Source: Onthophagus taurus
Taxonomy: Eukaryota > Arthropoda > Insecta > Coleoptera > Scarabaeidae
Assembly (NCBI RefSeq): GCF_036711975.1
Contig: NC_091971.1
Span: 4,161,501-4,225,500 of the forward strand
DNA: 64,000 nucleotides
Direction: 5' to 3'
The position numbers and the translations under genes were made by a program. Below are positions 50,628-62,737 of the stretch, piece by piece. The stretch's first letter is position 1, and each line of letters opens with the position of its first letter. The notes below the pieces were generated by a model. It searched no databases and had not been told where the DNA came from. It saw only the letters and a list, made by a program, of their open reading frames with translations.

Positions 50628-53600
50628 TTATGTTTTTTTAAGTACAACTTGAATCATAGACAAATCTAACATAAAACGCTGGTATTTCTTATAAAACGTG
50701 TGAGCGGAAGCAACACTTTTGAACTCAATTGTTGCCTGACGCTCTATCGGTGATATTACCAAATTCTGCAAACACAAGGATAATAAGCGAAAAGAGAAAC
50801 ATCTTTTTTTGGTTTGTGTGTGCTTTTTAATATATTAGCTATATTATTTAGTTATGTTTCCATTTTGAAATGGCTTTATTCTTTTTAAAACGATTTTATT
50901 ATTACACGTAGCGTTTTAATGGAATAAATCCACAACAAAAAGGATTTTTATCACAGCTATGTTGGTGGTTGGTATTGCTTAAACAGCTAAGATACAACAA
51001 TATAAACACCTAAATCTACAATATAAATTTTATATTTTCAAATTTGTCACATGATGATAAATAATGACTTAAAATTCTGCATTATAGGCAATTTGAGATC
51101 TCAAAAACTGACTAAAGAAAACAATTAATAGTATGACATTGATAGATCATAAAGTACGAGGTATTTTATGAATTTTGTCTGCGTATTAGATATACATAAA
51201 GCATATCAGTAAGTAATGATAAATACAAATGACAGACAGTTTCGACGCAATAAGTTCCAAAAAAATATTCTCTTTCCATAAATAGTGGGGAAGTCCAAAT
51301 CCTTTTGGTTCTTGGTTGGGGAGAATTTGTTAGTTTATTCTTGGTAGTGCTTTGAAGTTCCAGTCTTTTTCCCACATAGAGTAATAGAGTCGATGGCAGC
51401 ACTCTCCATTTGTGTCTTTCCATAGATGGCAAAGAAGTCCAAATCCTTCTGGTTTTTGGTTGGGGAGAATCTGTTGGTTTATTCATCTTGGTGCTTTAGC
51501 GTTCTAATCTTTTTCCCACTCAAAGTTGATGTTGTACTCTTTAGCCCGTTTCTCCGCAAGATTTATTGTGAGTGTCGAGATCTGAATCAATTCATGTTTT
51601 TGTTTCTGATTTTATTTTTTGTTTAGCGTTGGGAGCCAATGAAGAGAAATGGATTTAAGACATCCTTATATTGTTCTTATGGTCAAGTTAAGTTGTGTGT
51701 TAATGCTGTTTACCCATACCGGTATAGATAGTTACACCTGGAAGAGAGAATCCAATCCAGAAATTGTACTACATCAATGTTATGGAAACCAGAAATAATA
51801 GTTGAAAAACTAAGGAAATGATATTACGTAAAAACGTTTCAACTCTAATGACAAAATGGTATTCCAGCTGTTGTGGTCTTACTGCAATGTGAGGTGAAGA
51901 TATTTTGCAACTATCGGAGTTCACCATTTTTTCACCTTTATTATCTCAGCTTAGTCATAGCTCTTTCAAGTTGAACCTCAGTCGTAAGCAACCTCGGCTT
52001 AAGTACTTAAAAAGTCTACACCTGATAAAGCCGAGACCATCATAATATGATAACCAGTTTTAAGGTGATTTAGTCTTAATTAGTCGAAAGATCTGTAACT
52101 TCATTTGATAAAGCCGAAGCAGATTGCGGCAGAAGCATAACAACATCAACCGTTCATCACTCAAGACGGATAATGTTTTAGGAAATATACTTCATCAATA
52201 ATAAATTTAAACAATTTATTATTAAATACTTATTTTATTAGCTCAGCCTCTAAAGAATGGATTACATATGGATAATAATGGAGTCAATGGCAGCACTCCC
52301 CATTTGTGGAAGTCGTTCCATAGATGGCAAAGAAGTCCAAATCCTTTTGGTTTTTGGTTGGGCAGAATCTGTTGGTGTATTCCTCTTGGTGCTTTAGTGT
52401 TTTAACCTTTTTCCCACTCAAAGTTGATGTTGTAGTCGTTTCATATTGCCGATTCATATTGCCAATGAAAAGAAATGGAATTAAGACATCCTGGTATTGT
52501 TCTTATAGTCGAGTTCAGTTGTGTGTTGATTTTAGAAGTACATGGATTGTTTATCCATACCGGCATAGAGAGTTAAGTTACACCTGGGAGACAGAATCTA
52601 ATCCAGAAATTGTACTTCATCAACGTGATGAAAACCAGAATAATTGAAAAACTAAGGAAATTATATTACCTAGTAGTTAAATCTGAAATAGAGAGAAACG
52701 TTTCAACTAATGACAAAATGGTATTTCCGCTTATAATCTTAATAAAACCTGTCTTTTCACTAGGATCAGAAATTAATGAACTATAAATTTATACTGCGCA
52801 AATTACGATCTGTCAGAGTTATATAAAATGATGAAATCTAATTAATTAATAGTACATCTAGAAAGGTTGCAAAATAGATCAACGCAATTGTTTATACAAA
52901 TGTCAGTTTACTTTAATAGTTTCTGAGATCCCAATCATGAAATAAAAGATTAAGATGCAATATACAAAAATATATTTCTATAGAAACCAGAGTGTACCCA
53001 CTTACTCTGTCATGCATAAAATGCAATATGTCAATATAATTTGACATTACAGTAAAACCTCGATATAACAGATCAATACGAGGATGTGTTCGGTATAGCC
53101 CAATAAAAATATATATAGCATTGTTACTAGAAGTTACACTAGACCTGGAACTAGAATCATTCGGGTTTAGCCGTCTTGAGAGACGTGCGGTTAAACCAGT
53201 ATATTTCTATTTCTAGTGTTAGTAGTAATCGTACACTAGCATTGTTACTAGAATTAACACTAGACCTGAAACTAGAATCATTCGGGTTTAGCCGTCTTGA
53301 GAGACGTGCGGCTAAACCCGAATGATTCTAGTTTCAGGTCTAGCGTTAGTTCTAGTGACAATGCCAGTGTAAAATTACTACTAACACCAAAGTCTTCAAA
53401 CGCACGGCTAAACCAGAATGTTTCTACTTCTAGTATTAATTCTAGTTTTAATTGTTATTCAGCGTTAGGTTGTGGTATATTTTTATTGAACGAAAAGTAG
53501 AATTAACACTAGACCTAGAACCATTATATTCCATTATATATTATGACAGTTAAACCTGACAGTTTCTAGTTCAATGTCAAATGTAAGTTCTAGTGACAGT

Positions 53601-56600
53601 GCTAAGTAGCACTAGTTAGCATTAGATATCACTGTGTTGCATATTTAATTCAATAAATTAAAACTAGAACTAACACTAGACCTAGAACCATTATATTCCA
53701 TTATATATAATGACAGTTAAACCTGACAGTTTCTAGTTCAAGGTCAAATGTAAGTTCTAGTGACAGTGCTAAGTAGCACTAGTTAGCATTAGATATCACT
53801 GTGTTGCATATTTAATTCAATAAATTAAAACTAGAACTAACACTAGACCTAGAACCATTATATTCCATTATATATAATGACAGTTAAACCTGACAGTTTC
53901 TAGTTCAAGGTCAAATGTAAGTTCTAGTGACAGTGCTAAGTAGCACTAGTTAGCATTAGATATCACTGTGTTGCATATTTAATTCAATAAATTAAAACTA
54001 GAACTAACACTAGACCTAGAACTAAAAAGTTTCTGGTTTAGCCGTGCGTCCTCAGACGCACGGCTAAACCCGAATATTTCTAGTTCTAGGTCTAGTGTTA
54101 GTTCTAGTTTTGCACTAGCACTCTCAATAGAACTAACACAAGACCTAGAACTAGAATCATTCGGGTTTAGCCGTCTTAAGAGACGTGCGGCTAAACCCGA
54201 ATGTTTCTAGTTTTAGTGTTAGTTCTAGTTTTGCACTACCACTATCACTACAACTAACACAAGACCTAGAATCATTCGGGTTTAGCCGTCTTGAAAGACG
54301 TGCGGCTAAATCCAAATGTTTCTAGGTCTAATATTAGTTCTAGTTTTAATTGTTATTCAGCGTTAGATTGTGCTATATTCTTATTGAACGAAACTAACAC
54401 TAGACATGTTGTTGCATTTTATGTGGGACAGTGCAAGTGCACTCTATATACAGGGTGTTCAAAAATTGGCGGATAATCTACATGTAACGACATTCTTCGT
54501 TCGATTCTAAAGCGAAAATCTTACATCTCCAGGAGGTTCTCGAAGGTCGAGTAATTTGTCCATAAATAATCATTAATATTCAATATCTGTTGATAAATAA
54601 ACTGTAATTTAGAATAAAAAGAATTTTGAAAACTAGTTTTTTGTTATTTTCTTTAGTTTTAAAGTTCGCTTTTAATATTTTTTCATTATCATATCTTCAT
54701 AAAAAGCACATTTGGCAACATAATAGAACAACATTTTAACATTAAGATTATCCGCCAATTTGTGAACAGCCTGTATAAGATAATCCTGTTAGGTAGCCTA
54801 TGTAAATACCTAACAATATGATTAACATAACTTAATGAGATTACTTAACAAGATCACCAAACTTGATCAAAAATAAAATGTCTAAACTCATTTTCGAAAT
54901 TATAATCGATGTTATTGTAAGTTCTCTAATTCACAAGTGTTTATATATTATATACGATACAAATTTTAAACATTTACTTCTTTAAAAAATTTAATTATCT
55001 ACAATAATTAATAAAAACATATAAAACAAATTTATCAACTTACATACTAAGAGAATCTTACTTAACGTAACTTACACTTTAAAAGATAATAACTAAGAAA
55101 AATACCCAATAATAATAAGAAATAAGGAGAGTTGCATTAATTATTTAACATCTAAAGCCACGATTAAAAAGAAGGTAACTTCAAGAAATAAAATCGAATT
55201 AACAAAAAAACAAAAATAAATAAAAAAATTTTTTAAGTAAAGTTAATTAAGAATAAGTTGATACCGATTTTTTTGGAGGATTTTGTTGGATGATATCTAA
55301 ACGGGAATTGGGATTGAGGTAATTTTCCACGATATACTTTTCAATCAAATATTAATAAATCATCAAAGGATTAAAAATCAACAAATTTTTAAAGAACTAA
55401 ATTAATTTCAACTTTTTAGAATTCCGGAATAAATTCACCATAATTATTATAAACAACCTTCTCACTATTTCATTAGCAATTTAAATAAGGTACTCTTATT
55501 TAATTCGCTTTTTTAAACTATAAAAATCAAAAAAAAAAATAATACCAAAAAGATGAATTATAATCAACATCATTTAATGTTTTTATTTGTATATCACAAA
55601 ACTTATTAGCTATTCTTTTTTTTTTTAAGTGATATAAGAAATAATTACAAAAAAAATCCTGACTGTTTAAATCCTTACTTTTGAAATGAATTAATATGTT
55701 TAATAAAAAGAAACGAAAATTTGAGTTTGATTAAAAAAATAAAAATATCAAAATTCTGAAATGTATTTTCAATTCTTTCCGAATATGAACTACACAAACT
55801 TTCTTACCTTAACGTCACCGACTCCCTTGCACAGTTTTCGCAATTTGACTTCCGTAGAACCGGTAGCCAAATTGCTTACCACAACGATCGATGTGTCGGG
55901 CAGCGTATCGTCCTTAGCGATAATCTTCCTGTTCGACAGGAACGAAGTGACCGCGTTCTTATCGACAGCTGTACACGAATTACTCTCAACATTAACGTCG
56001 TTAACCGTTACATTTTTTTGTTCGTTTACAATATTATTATTTTCTATCGTTTTACTCCATTTTAACGAGTTCGTCAACACTTTGGATGTAACCAACGGTT
56101 CCGAAACGATATCGCCACTACCACCTGCAGCCGCGTTTTTCCTACGCTCTTCTTTCCGCCTCAAAATTTCCTCCCTCAATTTTTTTTGTTCTTCGATAAG
56201 GAGACGGTATTTCTTCACAGTTTCATCTTCCTCTTCTATTCCTTTTTCAATCTTAATCGTTATTTCTGGTTGCTAAACAAAAAATTTTAAAACACTTCAT
56301 AAACACAAAATAAATACAAACCTTCGTATTCAGTGGGATATAATCCGCCACTTTTACTTGTTGGAGGTTAGTTCTCGTTTGAGGGGACGATTTATTGAGA
56401 AATCGTTTTCTAGCTTGGGGTCCTGCTAAATTCCGATGAGTTTCAACTGAAACCATTTTGTTTCCTCCTCTAACTGCAAAATTCCGTTGAAAATTATTGT
56501 TTTTAGGGGGAGATTCAAAACGTGGCTGTTGAATGTAGTTATTTTGTTGAACAACAGGTTGTTGAAAGGGAGCTGGGTTCGCACAACCTATAGATGTCAT

Positions 56601-58190
56601 TGTAGATGAATTGTTATTGTTATGGTATTGTGTAAATTGGTTAAAACCATTAATAGGCTCATGTTGTGGCGCATAAATTGGCTGCTGGTAAAATGCTTGT
56701 TGCACATTTTTTTGGGGGATGGGTTGAATGTACTGTTGGTTATTAATGGGAGGTATAAAAACGTTAGAAGCAGCTGAGGCGACAACGCCTATTTTTTGTG
56801 GTATTAAATATCCAGAGTGGATCTAAAATTATTAAACCTTACATTTTTTTTTAAATCTAAACTAAATATTAATACCTGTTGTTGGTGGGGTTGTTGACAA
56901 GATTGATTCCATGGGTTATTTTGAACCGGATTTTGCGCCCAAGGTTGTACATGAATAAGGGGCTTTTTATTTAAGTTTTTATCCCAAACTAAACTTACTA
57001 AAAATTAAATTCATCAATTCTAATTAAGATGGGAAGTTCGAGACAACTCACTGTTATTCCTTACAGGAACATGTCCCTTAAAGTGCGGATTTATTAACAC
57101 TCGCTTATTTTGAGTGTTATTTTGAAAGTTATTTCGTCTCTGGATATAATTATTATTTCTGTAACCGCCTCGCATTGAACGTTTATTTCTGTTATCGCTC
57201 CAATTACTTTTAATTGGACCTGAAGATTTTAACTGAACCTCAACTAAAAAAGAGAGGTTTCTTTTTAATAATCAAAGCTAATAACAAGTTAACCCAGAGC
57301 TGGACAAAGTGTAGTATACCCAAAATGTTTCATGGTTAAGTATTATTTTATATTCATACTACTTCAAATTATAAACTTTATTTAATAATATCAAAGGATT
57401 TACAATAGGTGGTTGCTTATAAAAAAATAATCTTAGATTAACAACATATCAAAAACTACTTACCTAACAAATCATACAGCAATGAAAATAATTAACACCT
57501 TGAATTCACTGCACTGGGGATAAAACCTAACATCACTAGTACACACATGAGGTAACAAAAATAAATTTATTATCTTATCATAAATTTAACCACTTCCTGA
57601 GATGTTGCAGTTTTGCTGAAGAATACATATTCTCAAATTTGTCCAGCTCTGATCTAACCCAATTTAAATAAAGGCAAAGTATCAACACAAACGCTAACTA
57701 GGACCTATAAAAGCTGCTTATAAATATAACCAAATAAAAACTAAATCACATACAAGGGATTTTTATTATTATCCTAATACTAAATGAGGAGAAATCTAGA
57801 AAGTTAAAAAATAAATTACAAATAAAATTCTCTTACCTTGTTTTATGGGGCGTTCAGAATGAAACCTATCTTCTCGCTCAAAGGTCTCATCACCCTCTAC
57901 TCAAAGAAAATGAATAAAAATCAAATCCAATAAAATAATAAACCACAAACCTTCTTCAATGATATTCCCACTGTCGAGGTCTAAAATTTCACCATCCTGC
58001 AATTCAGGGTTATGCTGTTCTTGCTGTTCGTATTCCTCCTCTAAAAGTGCCTCCTCTTCTTCGGCACCTATATCCCCTATATCATCACTATGATATTCCG
58101 GGGAATTCAATAAATCATCTACCGCACTATAAAAAAAGATTATTAATTACCCCAAATAAACATATTTTAATGATACAACCTCGAAGACAT
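50628..58190 (-). CDS. RBM33: RBM33-like RNA-binding protein
   Basis: Minus-strand exons 58180-58190, 57951-58126, 57837-57899, 57052-57243, 56876-56997, 56322-56822, 55808-56272 and 50628-50765 give 555 residues with consistent phases. Features in order: acidic N terminus (SSSAVDDLLNSPEY, EEEEALLEEEYEQQE), an Arg/Asn-rich part with INPHFKGHVPVRN (a motif I associate with RBM33), a Gln/Asn/Pro-rich middle, a charged helix KKYRLLIEEQKKLREEIL RRKEERR (about residue 373 on), and a C-terminal RRM-like fold (SIVVVSNLATGSTEVKLRKL ... RQATIEFKSVASAHTFYKKY). The RRM is split by a 5,042-bp intron full of repeats. Vertebrate RBM33 is longer and functions in mRNA export and m6A demethylation; here the family call rests on motif order. 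Confidence 0.82.
51420..51865. repeat. Dispersed repeat H, copy 1
   Basis: Begins AGATGGCAAAGAAGTCCAAATCC; includes GTTGGGGAGAATCTGTTGGT, TTTTTCCCACTCAAAGTTGATG, GACATCC...TATTGTTCTTAT, CCCATACCGGTATAGA and CCAGAAATTGTACTACATCAA. It matches 52325-52730 throughout, and a partial inverse or direct piece occurs at 51290-51345. Open frames on both strands come from the repeat; no known domain. Confidence 0.8.
51870..52270. repeat. Dispersed repeat G, copy 2
   Basis: Partner of 46150-46690, here sandwiched between the two copies of repeat H; it carries AACCTCGGCTTAAG and AAAGCCGAGACCATCATAATATG words. Confidence 0.75.
52325..52730. repeat. Dispersed repeat H, copy 2
   Basis: Same order of blocks as 51420-51865. 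Copies H-G-H therefore form a compound structure of about 1.3 kb in the RBM33 intron. Confidence 0.8.
53105..54420. repeat. CTAG-palindrome repeat, copy 9, with an inner 172-bp tandem
   Basis: Palindromic units as above. Between about 53500 and 54000 there are about three near-identical units of roughly 172 bp with CATTATATTCCATTATATAT, ATGACAGTTAAACCTGACAG and GCATTAGATATCACTGTG. Confidence 0.9.
54451..54773. mobile_element. MITE (323 bp), TA target site
   Basis: The ends CAGGGTGTTCAAAAATTGGC (then GGATAATCT) and AGATTATCCGCCAATTTGTG (then AACAGCCTG) are inverted repeats of about 30 bp, flanked by TATA on both sides, typical of Tc1/mariner-class non-autonomous elements. No coding capacity. 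Confidence 0.8.
54800..55800. other. Intron sequence of the RBM33-like gene, no structure seen
   Basis: AT-rich DNA; nothing recognisable up to the RBM33 donor at 55807. Confidence 0.4.
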
Positions 58191-58540
58191 TTTTAATATA
58201 CCACCAAAAATGTTTGTTGCTGAATACGCGTTTGACAGAAATATAACGCGCTTAAATCAGCTGAAAAGAAAGTACAGTGCGTTCCATTTCGTCCGAAATT
58301 TTTTATGGATATTATAAACTGTTTCCATTCTCACTTTTAATAACAAATACAAAAATCGAAATTACTTCAACATTTAAATTTAATCATTTCACAGTTTATT
58401 TTAATATTAATACATTCCCCGGTTAATTTCGATTTGTAATTCAAAATATTCGTCCCAATATTTTAGTAGGTCTATACATAAATGTCAAATGAAATCGATG
58501 TATTTTTAAGCTAACTTCGCTTTTAACATAACCTCAAAAA
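58191..58540. promoter_or_regulatory. Shared divergent promoter region (RBM33-like / OSGEPL1)
   Basis: These 350 bp separate two divergent ATGs and contain none of the dispersed repeats. Bidirectional promoter inferred from arrangement. Confidence 0.45.
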
Positions 58541-61500
58541 ATGTTAAAAATTCAAAAATTACCCGGCTTAAAATCATATAATTATTTTAATAAACAATTA
58601 ATTCGTCGGTTCTTTTCTAGACAATTAATTTTAGGTATAGAAACATCTTGTGATGACACCGGTTGTGCTATAGTGGATGAAAAAGGGAATATTTTAGGGG
58701 AAGCTCTACATTCACAGCAACAAATACATTTAGAGTATAAAAATAAATAGTTTTATTAATTTGAGTCTAAATCTATTGATTTTGTAGTAATGGAGGGATT
58801 ATTCCTCCTATAGCACAAGATTTACACAGAAAAAACATTGAAAAAGTCGTTTGGGATGCTTTAGATAATGCTGCATTAAGAATCGATGATGTAAACGCAA
58901 TTGCAGTTACTGTTAAACCTGGTAAAAGTAACAACAAAAATGTAATATAAACATTATTGGTTTTATTCCTCAAAGGTTTACCTATGTCTTTGGAAATTGG
59001 TACAAAATACAGCAAATATTTATGTAGACAACACAACAAACCATTAATCCCAATTCACCATATGCAAGCGCACGCTTTAACTGCAAGGATGATCAAAAAA
59101 ATTAATTTCCCTTTTCTTGTTTTATTAATAAGCGGGGGTCACTGCCTTTTAGCGCTTGTAAAAGATGTGGAAACGTTTTTATTATTGGGCGATTGTCAAA
59201 ATGATGCTCCAGGGGAAGCATTTGATAAAGTAACTTTTTATGCACTCTTTAAACGAATAGAATATAGAATGAAATACTTTTTAGACAGCGCGACGATTAA
59301 AATTAAAAAACATTCCCGAATTTTCAAAAATGTCAGGCGGTCAAGCAATCGAAGTTGCCGCCTCTAAATGTACAGATCCCGGTCGATTTCAACTTTCTGT
59401 ACCACTACAACATTACAAAGATTGCAACTTTAGTTTGGCAGGGACAAAAACGCAAGTTTTACGAGCGATTCAACGCGAAGAAAAGCAATATGGTAATACA
59501 AATTTTATGAATTAACTTTTATTTTTCTTCTCCTGATCCTTATGCCTAGTGGTATAAATCTTTTTTCTATTCCTTCATCTACTTCTTCCACTCCTTCCGG
59601 TTCTTGGCTACAATTCCCCTCTTCTTCTTATCCTTATTCTTTGCTTTAAATACATTTTTTACTATTGTGTTATGTTCCATTCTAATTATGTGAGAGTACC
59701 AGTTTAGTTGCTTTCTCTCTATTTTGCTGATTATCTCCTTTTGATCTACTTTTCTAGTTCCTTATCTTATCCCACTATTTTCTGTAAAAATTTTATTTCC
59801 ATTGCTATGATCTTTCCTTCTTGTGTATCTTGGAGTGTCCATGATTCACTGGCATATATTAATACACTTTCAATTTTATCTTTTTATCTATTTCCTTCCC
59901 AAAAATAGTTCTGTTTAGAGTATGATATATGTTGTTTGTTTTCCTTATTCTTGCATTTATGTCTAAATCTATCCTTCCAATTTGTAATATTATACTGCCC
60001 AAGCACTCATATGATGATACTTCTTCTATCTTTTGTTCCTTAATAAATATTGCTTTCGGGTTATTTCTTATTTCCTTTTTATTTGTTATCACAATGTTAC
60101 ATTTATTTTTGTTGAATTCTAATTCTTCATCTTTTCAATTCTTTCTGTACATATTTCAACCAACTTCCTTGCCTTTTTATGGTTCTCTGCTATCAGTATT
60201 TCTTCCACGACTCTCTTCATTCGACCAGTGTGTTCTCTTTGCCTGATTATTATATTTTCTCATTCGACACACCTCCATAGCTTTATTTCGCATTATCTCT
60301 TTAAAAATTTATCACCTTTCCTTCAGTGTAAAATTCTCTGTTTGTTCTAATAGTTTCTGTCCATATTTCAACCATCTTCCTTGCCTTTTTATGGGTTTCT
60401 GCTATCAGTATTTCTTCCATGACTCTCTTCATCACCAGTGTGTCTCTTTGCCTGATTATTATATTTTCTCATTCCACACACCTCCATAGCTTTATTACGT
60501 TTATCTCTTCAAAAATTCTCCACCTTTTCTTCTGTGTTAAATTCTCTGTTTGTTCTAATAGTGTCTGAAATTCGTTGTTTGTTTTTTATTTTAGTATTTT
60601 AGTCTTTCTTCCTCCAGCCTTAGTTTATGGATGTTTATTTTCGTGTAGGTTTTCATCACTTTTCTTCAGATTTCTATATTATTAATAGTTGCCATGACTA
60701 GTCTGGTTGGTTCCCATTTCTGCTTCAGTCTTTACCTCCTCATCAATAATACTCTTAGCATTCCTTTCTTCCGCCACAAACGTTTATTTATCTTGCCTCC
60801 TCTGACTCCACATAGTGTTTGAAAACAATAAGTCGTTTATTTGACAAAATTCCAGCATTCTCTGCCCACTTCTATTCATCACTGCCTCTCCCTGATCCCC
60901 ATATTCTCCTATACTACTTCCCCCCTTGTGTATATCATTACCTATTTTCGCATTCCAGTATCTAATTATAATTACTTCTTCTCCTTGTTCTCTGGATTTA
61001 TCGAAGGTTTTCTGCAGACTTGATTTATTATATGTATTATATCTTGTATTTATTCTTCTTCTGTCCCTTTCGTTGGTGCATAGATTTAGGGGCATACTTA
61101 TTTACTCTTTATTTACTCCTACTCCCTCCTTACTTCATATATTTTCTTGGACTCCTGAAAAGAATAGACCACAAGTATTTGATGACTGTATGCTTCCCCT
61201 TCCCTTCTTTTTTGCTTCTCTAATTTCCATTATTTTTATCCCAACCTCTCCATCTCCTCCATTATTTTCCTTTCCTATTTTCTTCTTGCTTCTCTTTGTG
61301 TTCATACATATTCCTGCCATTTTCCACGTCAGTAAAGAAGTCTGCTCTTCTTTCTGCACTTATTATTATTATTGCTGCCAGGCTGAGGGTCCTCTCATCA
61401 CCGCGACCTATAAGATCTATTGTAACTTTAGCCCTCCAAAAGTTTAGGGCTAGTTATTGTAGGTCCTTAATGAACCTTAGTATTGCTCCAAGGTTTTTTC

Positions 61501-62700
61501 CTTTATGTCAGTAAGTGTCAAAAGAGCTTTACCGAAAATTGTATGTCTTAGACGACCTCTGACGACGCATTTATACAGTATATGTCCAGCCGTTTCTGAC
61601 TCGTCGTTGTAAAGTCGACAAGTTTGATCCCCAGTTTGTCTAATGTGGAAGAGATGGTATTTTAGATCCCCTTTGCTAAGGCATAAAACCTCTTTGGTTT
61701 TGTTTTGCGTACTCTTCGCTTGTCTATGACCTGGAAGTTTTTTCCAGCTTAAAGCTACCTTTGAAGCTCTCCCAACTGTTAATTATCTGTATTAGGTGGC
61801 TTTTTTGTAGTCCACAACCGGGTTGGGGTCCAATAAAGGGTGTTTTCACTGCCTCTCTGGCCAGCTTGTCCGCCTCCTCATTGCCCTCAATGTTTTAAAC
61901 CCACCATAGAGTAACATCATTGCCCCTAGCGAGTTCTCTCAGGTTGCTGGTACACTTTCTGATCAGTGCGGAGTGACACGTGTAGGCCTGAATTTCGTTT
62001 AGGGTGGCCCGACTGTCTTTCTGCACTTAGTTTTTTGAATTTATAGGGCTCTTTTTTTCTTTTTCCATATTGTCATGTGATCTTTCTGAATCCTGCCAGC
62101 TTCTTCATCCACTATCATCCCATCGTCGTTTGCTTCATCCTTTACAATTATTTTGTTGCATTGTAAATGAGCTTTAACTCCTTTCAAATTTTTAGGTGTC
62201 CCTCCTGATGGAATAATTCCCCATGCTTACGACTTAAGCGCATCTTTTTTATTAATCGTAACAAGACATCTTTGTCAAAGAGTACAACGCGGAATGGAAT
62301 ATTTAAATCGAAAAGACATGATGGGCGAGAAAAAGACTTTGGTCGTTTCCGGTGGGGCTGCTTGTAACAATTTTATCGCGAAAGGGTTGCAAATTGTTTG
62401 CGACGAGATGGGATACGATTTAGTGAGGCCCCCAAAGAAGTTATGTACGGATAATGGGGTGATGATCGCGTGGAATGGAATGGAAAAGTATTTAATTCAA
62501 ATTAAGAATATTTACAATTAATAAACGATTTTTTTAGATGGTTAATTAATAGTGGTATAACTACTGATTACGATTCGGTTTTTACAGAAAAACGTTGTGA
62601 TTTAGGGCCAAGAAGTTTAATTGATGATTTAAGAAACGAAGCTATTAGTTGTAAATGGATTAAGTTGACGCAATTGGCTCAACCTGAAGCGTTTAGATGA
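58541..62700 (+). CDS. OSGEPL1: OSGEPL1 (mitochondrial TsaD/Qri7 family tRNA t6A37 synthase)
   Basis: OSGEPL1 catalyses N6-threonylcarbamoylation of A37 in mitochondrial tRNAs. Exons 58541-58734, 58788-58921, 58976-59229, 59285-59492, 62196-62487 and 62538-62700 give 414 residues in frame, the length of the human protein as I recall it. The N terminus is basic without acids and amphipathic (LKSYNYFNKQLIRRFFSR), fitting a mitochondrial presequence. Family motifs: LGIETSCDDTGCAIVD, NGGIIPPIAQDLHRKNI, metal-binding HHMQAHA, ISGGHCLLALV, DAPGEAFDK, FSLAGTKTQVLRAI, LVVSGGAACNNF and TDNGVMIAWNGMEKW. Intron 4 (59493-62195) carries two LINE remnants. The stop is 37 bp from the stop of the convergent GTPase gene. 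Confidence 0.96.
59520..61360 (-). mobile_element. Non-LTR retrotransposon remnant (endonuclease and reverse transcriptase parts)
   Basis: On the minus strand the frame near 60784-61095 resembles the end of an apurinic-type endonuclease domain: YWNAKIG (usually GDWNAKIG), GEYGDQGEAV and NRSGQRMLEFCQINDLLFSNT. Downstream, 59859-60092 resembles the thumb region of a LINE reverse transcriptase: SSYECLGSIILQIGRIDLDI, NARIRKTNNIY and KIKLKVY. The style is of RTE/craniofacial-development-protein-2-like elements. Stops and frame changes separate the pieces. A segment of about 212 bp is duplicated in tandem (about 60143-60354 and 60355-60567). Confidence 0.75.
61363..62030 (-). mobile_element. Second LINE remnant: RNase H domain and C-terminal zinc knuckle, 3' end
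   Basis: The minus strand encodes, in one region, DSRATLNEIQAYTCHSALIR, NDVTLWWV, NIEGNEEADKLAREAVKTPF and then, after a frame change, LFHIRQTGDQTCRLYNDESE followed by TAGHILYKC. These are the RNase H and C-terminal Cys/His parts of an I- or Jockey/R1-like LINE. The 3' end runs into an (AAT)n tract near 61363-61375. The copy is 5'-truncated inside RNase H. Confidence 0.8.
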
Positions 62701-62737
62701 TAATAAAAACAAATTTGTTGTAAATAAATTTTAATTT

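Noticed and set aside
55761-56276. 171-codon plus-strand frame opposite the RBM33-like exon
   Set aside because: It is the antisense shadow of the coding exon 55808-56272, which has consistent splice sites and a recognisable protein.
59708-61514. Several plus-strand frames with many Phe/Leu/Ser codons in the OSGEPL1 intron
   Set aside because: They are antisense to the LINE remnants, whose protein motifs are on the minus strand.
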